5,239 nucleotides of DNA from Methanocorpusculum sp. (GTDB lineage Archaea; Halobacteriota; Methanomicrobia; Methanomicrobiales; Methanocorpusculaceae): positions 1 through 5,239 of the forward strand of contig JAUNXW010000119.1 of NCBI GenBank assembly GCA_030539595.1, read 5' to 3'. The notes under the pieces are model-generated. The model did not search any database. It was not told the origin of the DNA and worked only from the letters and a program-made list of their open reading frames with translations. Every line of letters starts with the position of its first letter. The stretch's first letter is position 1. The translations under genes were made by a program, and so were the position numbers. This document shows, one piece after another, positions 1-5,239 of the stretch.

Positions 1-69
1 CGAACTTCTAATAAATTCCTATCAACGCTGAGCGGAGAGATTATCGGAGCGAAGCCCAAAGAAATTTAA
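1..69 (+). CDS. C-terminal fragment of a convergent plus-strand gene, product unknown
   Basis: Reading from base 1 in frame 1 gives 22 codons and then TAA at 67-69. The peptide starts RTSNKFLSTL and ends GAKPKEI. The other two plus frames are closed within about 30 bases. The composition (K, E, S, I, G) is ordinary for a soluble protein. The position suits a gene converging on the tubulin-like gene, which ends at 147, leaving a 77 bp gap. The fragment is too short to assign to a family, and I do not recognise it. A chance open frame of this length is possible. Confidence 0.45.
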   Translation, partial: RTSNKFLSTLSGEIIGAKPKEI

Positions 70-102
70 TCAATAAAAATTAGCGAAGTACAAAACTTAG
101 AC

Positions 103-119
103 TTAATAAAATTAAAAAA
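103..119 (-). terminator. U-rich terminator after the tubulin-like gene
   Basis: On the minus strand, downstream of the stop at 147-149, the transcript contains a run of six U (114-119) followed by UUUU (108-111). Further T-rich stretches lie between there and the stop codon. The bases 103-115 also form a weak 5-bp inverted repeat (TTAAT/ATTAA). Archaeal RNA polymerase commonly terminates at oligo-U tracts without a strong hairpin, so this is a reasonable terminator. No equivalent T-run serves the convergent plus-strand gene in this gap. Confidence 0.4.
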
Positions 120-146
120 CCTACACCAAATAAAACCAACACTCCA

Positions 147-2360
147 TTATCTCTTCTTCTCAACAGTCTTCCCTTCAAGATTTTTCGGCAGTGGAATACT
201 CGTAACTCTTATAGGTCTGTTGACCTCTTTCGGTTTTTTCGCCCCCTCAATGGGAATCCCCGAGTCCGTCTCCTTAGGGCGCTTGAACTCCCCAACTTTT
301 ATCGCGCCGTCTGTCTCTTTAGGTCTTTGACCGCCGCTCACGCGAACAATCCCATCAGTTTCTTTTGGTCTCTGAACACCTGACATTCTTATATGACCGT
401 CGGTTTCCTTAGGTCTCATTGTTCCCCCAATACTTAACCTTGACTCAGAATCTTTCGGGCGCTTGGAATTTCCCGCAGAAATATAACCGTCAAGAACAGA
501 AGATTCAGTCTCTTTAGGACGCTTGCGTTCTCCAACATTTGTGAGGTTGATGCCTATAGTATCCTTGGGCTTATCGTTTCCGCCGATATTTGCCATTCCA
601 ACAAGCACACCGTCCTCTTTTTTATCGCGCTTTGGGAGCTGAATTTTAGTGTCGGACTTTTCAAGTTTTTTGGATACACCAACGTTTATCTTCTGATATT
701 TCTTAGGCTGCGGGTTTGTTTTATCAACGTGAACAGCGTCATCTGCATAAAAATTATCATTATTGTATCTTGGCGCGCTCGGCGCTTCATCAAAAATACT
801 GCCCGTTGTGTAACTCTGCGCAGGTCTTTGTACAGGTCTTGAATAATTTTTCACAGGTTCTTCTTCAAAGAAATCACTGTTGTCATCTGCTGTCTGAGCA
901 GGTGCTGATTTAATTATCGGAATTTCATCAACCTCAAAGAAATCATCCGGGTCATCAGAATAATTCTGTTTTTCTGCAGGGGCTTCGGTTTTTATTTCAT
1001 CAAACCCGAAGAGGTCGTCTGAATCATCCTGCTCTTCAAATTTCTCTCCTTCAAAAATATCGTCATCGTTGGTTCCCGCATTACTCATTTTTTTATCCTC
1101 AAAATATTCATGGGGGGCGACATCAATTCCCGCAAGAGGTCTCATTGGAGCGACGTGATTTTTTTCAAAAATTACTTCATCCTTTGCTACATCAAGCAGT
1201 GGAATACGCGGAACGTCAATTTCTGAAATGTCGTTTCCCTTGTAAACTTTTTTCTGCTCCTCCTCGTATACCTGTTTAATCTCGTCAAGTTCAGTGATTC
1301 TCGGAACATTTTCAATTCCCGCCAGAACAATAATCACCCCCACATACTTTGTTGATTTGACCGGATAATCTCCCGCACGCATTTCAAGCCCCCTTATGCT
1401 TCGGTCAATCCATTTACGCACTGTCTGAAAACCTTTCATCGAAAGCTCTTCCGACGGACCTGATATTAAAACAAGGGCTTTATTTGCGGAAGTCAAATCG
1501 CAGGGAACCGAGACTTCTTCGTAAACAGCTTTTTTCGCGAGGTCAACAATTCTGGACGTCTTAAGATGACCTTCTTCAAGCATATATTTTTCAAGCCTGA
1601 ACTTTTTCATAAACCCCGACCAAGAGGACGGAAGTTTTTCCAACGCAAAGCCTATTGCAACCAAGTCCATTCCCGTTAATGTGTTCAAGACCTCGCCCGC
1701 GTCAAGAACAACTTCGGCAGAGTCAACACCTTCATCGGAAAATTCTCCCGCTCTGAAAAGCAGACTTATCTGGCGCGAAAGAATTTCATTCAGCATCGGA
1801 TAATTTTCTTCAATAGACTGAGTTTTGATTAAGCCGGTCATATTTATTGAACCGCTTTCAATTCTCTGAGTCCATGTTTCGTTGTCAAAAATAATTGAAG
1901 CGCTCGCAAATCTTCTGATATCTGCAAGTGTTTCTGACGCTCTCGAAGAAATTTTTACGCCTTCTTTTCTCCCCGGAAGTGTGAGAATTGTAAATACAGG
2001 GTCTGGAAACGCCTCCTTGAGCTGTTTCAGGACAGAAGGGACGGCTTCTGCCATTCTTCCGCCAAGTCCCGCGCAGACAAAAACGGCGTCAATGTTGTCT
2101 ATCTGATAATCCTGAAAACAGTCGACAATGTGGCTTACATCAAAATCCGTTCCCTTATCGTTGACATTTTTAATAGGGTCAACGGGAGTTAAAACAATTT
2201 TATGGTCTGAATCAATTTCAGAGATACTGTTTATGAATTCTCTGTCCGAATCAAAAACATAAGAGCGTACGCTGTTTACACCGCTTCTCGCATCATGGAG
2301 ATTAAGTGTTTCAACAATTCGGCAGCCTGCACCGCCAACACCAATAAGTAGTGCTCTCAT
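147..2360 (-). CDS. CetZ/FtsZ-like tubulin-superfamily protein with degenerate nucleotide-binding loop and repeat-rich tail
   Basis: A 737-residue protein. Residues 1-360 look like a tubulin/FtsZ fold closest to the archaeal CetZ group. The N-terminal T1 loop is G7-V-G-G-A-G-C13. The T4 signature follows as A97-G-L-G-G-R-M-A-E-A-V-P108. Then come LPGRKEG (128-134), FDNETW (158-163) and LFRAGE (201-206). A T7-like segment has D220 and E223. A C-terminal tubulin beta domain starts near 294 (ALVLISGP) and ends near IVLAGIE (344-350). CetZ proteins are usually near 400 residues, so about 370 here are extra. T4 lacks the glycine/threonine-rich GGGTG(S/T)G of active family members, so nucleotide binding or hydrolysis may be altered. 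About a dozen extra residues lie between FDNETW and SIEENY (182-187). Residues 360-430 link to an acidic segment (431-545) and then to basic/acidic repeats (577-737). There is no signal peptide or membrane segment, so the protein is cytoplasmic. CetZ proteins affect archaeal cell shape and motility; the role of this divergent member is unknown. The ATG at 2360 is chosen because T1 begins right after it. No Shine-Dalgarno precedes it. Confidence 0.85.
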   Translation of the reverse strand: MRALLIGVGGAGCRIVETLNLHDARSGVNSVRSYVFDSDREFINSISEIDSDHKIVLTPVDPIKNVNDKGTDFDVSHIVDCFQDYQIDNIDAVFVCAGLGGRMAEAVPSVLKQLKEAFPDPVFTILTLPGRKEGVKISSRASETLADIRRFASASIIFDNETWTQRIESGSINMTGLIKTQSIEENYPMLNEILSRQISLLFRAGEFSDEGVDSAEVVLDAGEVLNTLTGMDLVAIGFALEKLPSSWSGFMKKFRLEKYMLEEGHLKTSRIVDLAKKAVYEEVSVPCDLTSANKALVLISGPSEELSMKGFQTVRKWIDRSIRGLEMRAGDYPVKSTKYVGVIIVLAGIENVPRITELDEIKQVYEEEQKKVYKGNDISEIDVPRIPLLDVAKDEVIFEKNHVAPMRPLAGIDVAPHEYFEDKKMSNAGTNDDDIFEGEKFEEQDDSDDLFGFDEIKTEAPAEKQNYSDDPDDFFEVDEIPIIKSAPAQTADDNSDFFEEEPVKNYSRPVQRPAQSYTTGSIFDEAPSAPRYNNDNFYADDAVHVDKTNPQPKKYQKINVGVSKKLEKSDTKIQLPKRDKKEDGVLVGMANIGGNDKPKDTIGINLTNVGERKRPKETESSVLDGYISAGNSKRPKDSESRLSIGGTMRPKETDGHIRMSGVQRPKETDGIVRVSGGQRPKETDGAIKVGEFKRPKETDSGIPIEGAKKPKEVNRPIRVTSIPLPKNLEGKTVEKKR
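150..464 (-). repeat. Seven 15-residue tandem repeats at the C-terminus of the tubulin-like protein
   Basis: Residues 633-737 divide into seven consecutive 15-residue units starting at 633, 648, 663, 678, 693, 708 and 723. The core is (K/Q/M)-R-P-K-E-T-D-G followed by a hydrophobic-basic alternation such as I-V-R-V and one or two glycines. The last two units are degenerate (KKPKEV, PLPKNL). Three longer related units precede the array, at 577-595, 596-612 and 613-632. In DNA the period is 45 bp; for example, the TCTC(C/T)TTAGG element recurs at 269 and 314. Adjacent copies of R-P-K-E-T-D use different synonymous codons for P, K, E, T and D, so the repeat appears to be kept at protein level and is not a recent slippage product. 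Confidence 0.85.
726..1070 (-). repeat. Acidic segment with recurring D-D-hydrophobic-F motifs in the tubulin-like protein
   Basis: Residues 431-545 are rich in D, E, N, S, P and Q and are very probably disordered. Short acidic-aromatic motifs recur within them: DDIFEGE (433-439), DDLFGFDE (448-455), DDFFEVDE (472-479) and SDFFEEE (495-501). Looser forms are GSIFDEA (520-526) and DNFYADD (535-541). Spacing is about 15 or 24 residues. Such clusters often act as short linear motifs that dock several copies of a partner; which partner is unknown. The segment separates the globular tubulin core from the 15-residue repeat array. Confidence 0.7.
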
Positions 2361-2390
2361 TGTGAATTGTATATTATTCTGTCTTCAAAA

Positions 2391-2404
2391 GTTATAATGT
2401 TTCA
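2391..2404 (-). promoter_or_regulatory. BRE/TATA promoter for the tubulin-like gene
   Basis: The minus strand reads TGAAACATTATAAC, an archaeal BRE (GAAAC) joined to a TATA box (ATTATAAC). The TATA centre is about 35 bases upstream of the ATG at 2360. A start site around 25 bases downstream of the box would leave a leader of roughly 8-10 bases. This agrees with the absence of a Shine-Dalgarno sequence before the ATG and points to a nearly leaderless transcript. Confidence 0.5.
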
Positions 2405-2422
2405 GAGAGAATCTCTTCTCTC
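2405..2422 (-). terminator. Hairpin over the stop codon of the surface-protein gene
   Basis: A perfect 7-bp inverted repeat (GAGAGAA / TTCTCTC) with a 4-base loop overlaps the last two bases of the stop codon at 2421-2423. It directly abuts the BRE of the next gene. No long U-run follows, so it may be a weak terminator, a processing or stability element, or chance in a GA/TC-rich patch. Confidence 0.3.
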
Positions 2423-3536
2423 AAAATTGGAATTTGGCAGAATTGTTTCTTGACCGATATAATATCACAAGAAGAACAATTAAGACGGTAATAATAATTC
2501 CTGCGGCAACACCGATTATCAGCGCTAAAGGAACATCTTTAAAGAGATTGATTGTGACTTTTTGTTCCTGCTCAGCTAAAACTTTATATGAGATTTTTTC
2601 GGATGAATATCCTTCGTGTGAAGCGCTCAGGTTGATTATTGTTTCAGGAACCTGATTTAATACAGCAATTCCATAGCTGTCGGTAAGACCCTCGGCTTTA
2701 TCATTTACATAAACGATTGCATTTGGGATTGGTTTGTTGTCACCGAAAACGCTTACAATTAAATGAACCGCGGAATAATTCAGTTTTGTGACAATGTCTC
2801 CTGTATTTGTGCTGATTAATATTTCTGACTGATACGGCTCATATCCGTCTTTTATAATTTTAATTGTGTGTGTTCCCGCAGTATATTTTGAAGTAAGCAC
2901 CGCTTTTCCGTTCGAATCAGAATAAAATGCCCTGCCGTTGTCTATTGTGATTTCAGCGCCAAAGACAGGGCTGCCGTTCTGAGTTTTTACATAAACGGTT
3001 GGAGTAATCTCTGTTTTTTTAAGATTAACGATATATGCAGAGTCGCCGCTGTAAATATATTTGGACTCCCTATAGTTATCAAACAAATCGGCAGTGACAG
3101 AGATTTCATGAGGCACATTGCGTTTCATCGGATAGTGAATAATGCCTGCTGAATTGGTTTTTCCGGCATCTTCGCCGTCAACAAAAACAATAGCGCCCGC
3201 AACAGGATTTCCCGACGGGTCAAGAACTTTTACAACAACCGGTGTCTCCTGAGACAGATAAATAGGAATATAAGATTCATAAACCGTCTCAGTCTTAGAA
3301 ATATATCCGTTCTTTTCAACAGAAATAGTGTATGATGTTGATGAGTTTACAGTAAATACAGCCTCTCCGTTGACATCTGTAGCCGCGGTTCTGTTAAGTT
3401 CGGTTATAGAGACATCTGCCTTTTCAATGGGATTATTATTTGAAGCATCAAAAACACCGACAGTCATCGTAGCCGCTGCTGCAGTTCCGCACAAAAGAAA
3501 TGCCAGCAGTAATACAACAATCAAACGTTTAATCAT
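2421..3536 (-). CDS. Exported, C-terminally membrane-anchored protein with four carboxypeptidase-regulatory-like repeats
   Basis: A 371-residue protein. It begins with a Sec-type signal peptide: basic MIKR, a hydrophobic stretch to about residue 17, then a likely cleavage after the alanine run near residue 22. Four beta-sandwich repeats of the carboxypeptidase-regulatory-like/PEGA-like kind follow, at about 23-96, 98-174, 176-253 and 255-333. Each has a (N/S/K)-P-(I/V)-x-x-A/N-x-(I/V) strand (NPIEKADV at 35, NPVAGAIV at 110, SPVFGAEI at 189, KPIPNAIV at 268). Each also has a turn like D-x-x-G-x-A-V (54-60, 207-213, 286-292; degenerate in repeat 2). Three of the four end with G-Y. A transmembrane helix at 335-360 and a short basic tail (RSRNNSAKFQF) place the N-terminus outside. 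Four N-glycosylation sequons (N48, N64, N253, N302) lie in the exterior part. Such domains usually serve as structural or adhesive modules; no catalytic residues are evident. The gene starts 26 bp after the deoA stop. Its specific role is unknown. Confidence 0.8.
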   Translation of the reverse strand: MIKRLIVVLLLAFLLCGTAAAATMTVGVFDASNNNPIEKADVSITELNRTAATDVNGEAVFTVNSSTSYTISVEKNGYISKTETVYESYIPIYLSQETPVVVKVLDPSGNPVAGAIVFVDGEDAGKTNSAGIIHYPMKRNVPHEISVTADLFDNYRESKYIYSGDSAYIVNLKKTEITPTVYVKTQNGSPVFGAEITIDNGRAFYSDSNGKAVLTSKYTAGTHTIKIIKDGYEPYQSEILISTNTGDIVTKLNYSAVHLIVSVFGDNKPIPNAIVYVNDKAEGLTDSYGIAVLNQVPETIINLSASHEGYSSEKISYKVLAEQEQKVTINLFKDVPLALIIGVAAGIIITVLIVLLVILYRSRNNSAKFQF

Positions 3537-3541
3537 AATAT

Positions 3542-3547
3542 TCCCTT
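3542..3547 (-). promoter_or_regulatory. Weak ribosome binding site of the surface-protein gene
   Basis: The minus strand reads AAGGGA five bases upstream of the ATG at 3536, a partial match to the anti-Shine-Dalgarno complement. It supports this start, as does the signal peptide beginning immediately after it. The gene therefore appears to be translated from a leadered message, probably the deoA transcript. Confidence 0.35.
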
Positions 3548-3562
3548 GTTCGTCATATCTTA

Positions 3563-5086
3563 TTATTCCATCGGTTGCTTAGGGATTCTTGAAAGAAGCA
3601 TACCCTCAACAAGAACCGGTCTGCTCACTCTCGCAGACTCAATTGCCTGCGTCAGTCTCCATTCTTTTTCCGCGTAAATAGTTAACAAAGGCTCACCGCG
3701 TTTGACCTGTTCTCCGGGTTTTTTGTGGAGATGAAGTCCTGCTCCGTGTTCAACCGGAGAACCCGCAAGCCTTGCGATATCAATTAAGTCTCTGTTCTTA
3801 ACAGAGATAATATATCCATCGCAGGGTGACGGTATATCAAATGTAAATGAACCAAACATAAGGTCTCCTGATTTTATTTTTGAGTCGCCGCCCTGAATAT
3901 CAATAATCTGCATCATCTTCTCATGGGCTTTTCCGTTTTTGATAAGTTCAAGTGCAAGGTCAGAACCTTTATTCGGAGCTGCCTTTCCTGTCATCTCAAG
4001 TGCGATTCCCGCTATTGCACAACTTTTTTGAATCAGTGAAGTTGCCCCTTCCCCTCCTTCAAGAATACGAAGTGCTTCGGCAACTTCAAGATTAACTCCT
4101 ATATTTCTGCCAATAGGTGCACCTCCGTAAGTTATGGCACACTCAACTCTTATACCGAGTCTGCGTCCGAGCTCGATAAGTTCATTTGCGAGAACCTGTC
4201 CTTCCTTTTCATCGGCAACTTTAGTTCCCGCACCTACAGGAATATCTATTACGCAGGTATCAGAACCCACAGCCATTTTTTTCGCCATTATACTTGCAAG
4301 CATCTGACCGCGTGCATCAATTTTCAGCGGATACTCGTATTTTATAATCATATCGTCAGCCGGAGCAATATTTGTAGCCCCTCCCCATACAATTACACCA
4401 CCTGCTTTTTCGGTCATCTTCTTTATTTCTGATGATGAAAATGATACGGGCGCTAAGGCTTCCATTAAATCAGCAGTTCCTCCTGCGCCTGTTATGGCAC
4501 GTGAACTTGTTTTTGGAATCAGAAGACCTGACGCGGCAATTATGGGAACGGATATCAGCGTAATTTTATTTCCGGGCACTCCTCCAATTGAATGCTTATC
4601 AACGACGGGTCGTTTGGAAAAAGTAATTTTATCGCCTGATGCAACCATCTCACGTGTGAGATATTCAACCTCATCCATATTCATACCGTTGATGTATGCG
4701 GCTGTTATGTATGCGGTAATTTCGGAAGGAGATAGGATATTGCCAGTCATATCGGAGACTATTTTGGAGGTCTCTTCACGCGTAAGTCGACCACCGTCCA
4801 TCTTCTTTCTGATAAATTCAATCGATTCGGGACGTGGAGCTGCGCGAATTTCAATTTCATCACCAGCATCAATTCCGAGATTTTCAGCAGACGCAAGAGA
4901 TATTTTTGCAGTGCCGACATCTGCAAGGGTTTCTGTGACTGCAACCTGAATTGTTACCGTCTCTTTGGTTTTGAGATTTGTTACAAGAGCCCTGTCACCT
5001 TCACGAACTCCAATTGAGCGTGAGTCTTGCTGATTTATTAAAATGCCGCGTGTTGATATGTCTAAAATTTCTGATACGAGTTTCAT
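3563..5086 (-). CDS. deoA: AMP phosphorylase (archaeal thymidine phosphorylase family)
   Basis: This enzyme splits AMP, and other nucleoside 5'-monophosphates, with phosphate into the free base and ribose 1,5-bisphosphate. In archaea the product goes through ribose-1,5-bisphosphate isomerase to type III RuBisCO. Numbered from the ATG at 5086 the protein has 507 residues, close to the roughly 503 of characterised archaeal enzymes. An N-terminal domain of about 80 residues, typical of the AMP-specific archaeal form, opens with MKLVSEILDIST. The catalytic core carries the phosphate-binding signature DKHSIGGVPGNK (163-174), then PKTSSRAITGAGGTADLMEA (191-210), VWGGATNIAPADD (233-245) and ITYGGAPIG (318-326). 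The C-terminal pyrimidine-phosphorylase domain includes AGLHLHKKPGEQVKRGEPL (449-467). The frame stays open upstream to a TTG at 5110, which has a weak AAGGTC upstream, but family alignment from memory favours the ATG. The isomerase and RuBisCO genes are not in this window. Confidence 0.95.
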   Translation of the reverse strand: MKLVSEILDISTRGILINQQDSRSIGVREGDRALVTNLKTKETVTIQVAVTETLADVGTAKISLASAENLGIDAGDEIEIRAAPRPESIEFIRKKMDGGRLTREETSKIVSDMTGNILSPSEITAYITAAYINGMNMDEVEYLTREMVASGDKITFSKRPVVDKHSIGGVPGNKITLISVPIIAASGLLIPKTSSRAITGAGGTADLMEALAPVSFSSSEIKKMTEKAGGVIVWGGATNIAPADDMIIKYEYPLKIDARGQMLASIMAKKMAVGSDTCVIDIPVGAGTKVADEKEGQVLANELIELGRRLGIRVECAITYGGAPIGRNIGVNLEVAEALRILEGGEGATSLIQKSCAIAGIALEMTGKAAPNKGSDLALELIKNGKAHEKMMQIIDIQGGDSKIKSGDLMFGSFTFDIPSPCDGYIISVKNRDLIDIARLAGSPVEHGAGLHLHKKPGEQVKRGEPLLTIYAEKEWRLTQAIESARVSRPVLVEGMLLSRIPKQPME

Positions 5087-5136
5087 AATGATTGAGTATT
5101 TGTCGGACAAGGATATGACCTTTGTGGATGGGGATT

Positions 5137-5186
5137 AAAAAAGGCTGTCCAATCGTCATGTGAATCCGTTGGACAAGATTTAGCCT
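5137..5186 (-). promoter_or_regulatory. Hairpin followed by six T, upstream of deoA
   Basis: The arms GTCCAA (5147-5152) and TTGGAC (5169-5174) enclose a 16-base loop. A second pairing, AGGCT (5142-5146) with AGCCT (5182-5186), extends it to 11 bp with a 7-base one-sided bulge (5175-5181). On the minus strand the structure is followed by T6 (5137-5142), like an intrinsic terminator. It could end an upstream minus-strand transcript, act as an attenuator in the deoA leader, or form the end of a short RNA. The sequence alone does not decide between these. Confidence 0.4.
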
Positions 5187-5188
5187 GA

Positions 5189-5228
5189 ATTTGACAGTTA
5201 ATATTTTTGCTTACTAAATATTTGACAG
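5189..5228 (+). promoter_or_regulatory. AT-rich promoter region with direct and inverted repeats
   Basis: ATTTGACAG occurs twice as a direct repeat (5189-5197 and 5220-5228), 31 bases apart. Between and overlapping the copies is an inverted repeat, AATATTT (5200-5206) with AAATATT (5216-5222). The plus-strand element TTAATATTTTT (5198-5208) is a TATA-like box about 26 bases before the ATG at 5229. On the minus strand, AAATATTTAG could serve as a TATA box for a transcript toward deoA starting near 5192. The repeats may be regulator-binding half-sites; this is inference. Confidence 0.35.
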
Positions 5229-5239
5229 ATGAGTAAAAA
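5229..5239 (+). CDS. Possible start of a divergent gene (only the first codons are in the window)
   Basis: ATG AGT AAA AA at the right edge would encode M-S-K, a common archaeal N-terminus. A TATA-like box centred about 26 bases upstream would give a leaderless message starting at the ATG, and no Shine-Dalgarno is present. Only three full codons can be seen, so nothing can be said about the product, and the ATG could be incidental. Confidence 0.25.

Noticed and set aside
150..632. CRISPR-like or satellite DNA repeat
   Set aside because: The 45-bp period is in frame, varies mainly at synonymous positions, and encodes the tail repeat. It has no conserved repeat/spacer structure.
716..913. Plus-strand open frame of 65 codons
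   Set aside because: It lies antisense inside the tubulin-like gene's tail, its H/Q/C-rich composition is unlike a real protein, and it has no start signal.
1882..2106. Plus-strand open frame of 74 codons
   Set aside because: It is antisense to the conserved T4/LPGRKEG part of the tubulin-like gene and is a shadow of that coding sequence.
2434..2655. Plus-strand open frame of 73 codons with an apparent hydrophobic stretch
   Set aside because: It is the antisense image of the membrane anchor and repeat 4 of the surface protein.
3471..3536. Lipoprotein signal at L-L-C-G in the surface protein
   Set aside because: The residue before the cysteine is leucine, which does not fit a lipobox, and a C-terminal membrane helix already anchors the protein.
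3328..3582. Plus-strand open frame of 84 codons
   Set aside because: It is antisense to the signal peptide and first repeat of the surface protein, whose features are clear on the minus strand.
4494..4949. Plus-strand open frame of 151 codons
   Set aside because: It lies antisense inside deoA, whose catalytic motifs are conserved on the minus strand. Its length reflects codon bias in deoA.

Overview
The window looks archaeal, most probably from a methanogenic euryarchaeon of the Methanomicrobiales type; that placement is inference. The signs are an archaeal AMP phosphorylase with its extra N-terminal domain, a CetZ-like tubulin homologue, a membrane-anchored surface protein built of carboxypeptidase-regulatory-like repeats, and promoters that look like archaeal BRE/TATA elements serving nearly leaderless transcripts. 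The DNA is moderately AT-rich. I see no rRNA, tRNA, CRISPR array or insertion sequence.

Layout: three complete genes lie head to tail on the minus strand, so transcription runs from high to low coordinates. First is deoA (AMP phosphorylase, 3563-5086). After 26 bp comes an exported, C-terminally anchored protein with four beta-sandwich repeats (2421-3536). After a further 60 bp comes a 737-residue CetZ/FtsZ-like protein (147-2360). The first two genes are close enough to be co-transcribed. The tubulin-like gene has a plausible promoter of its own directly behind a hairpin that overlaps the stop codon of the surface-protein gene.

Edges: a plus-strand reading frame entering from the left ends at 69 and is probably the last 22 codons of a convergent gene. 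Positions 70-146 are an AT-rich convergent intergenic stretch that gives U-tracts after the tubulin-like gene. At the right edge, 5087-5228 is intergenic, with a hairpin followed by six T on the deoA strand and AT-rich repeats. An ATG at 5229, correctly spaced from a TATA-like element, may start a divergent gene.

How the genes may work together: deoA is metabolic (nucleoside monophosphate salvage) and has no evident link to its neighbours. The most interesting part is the CetZ-like gene and the surface-protein gene beside it. The tubulin homologue has lost most of the glycine-rich nucleotide-binding signature. It carries a long disordered tail of two different repeat arrays: acidic phenylalanine motifs, then a 15-residue repeat around R-P-K-E-T-D-G. 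This resembles a multivalent scaffold more than an ordinary polymerising GTPase. A working link between the two proteins is only a hypothesis from adjacency.
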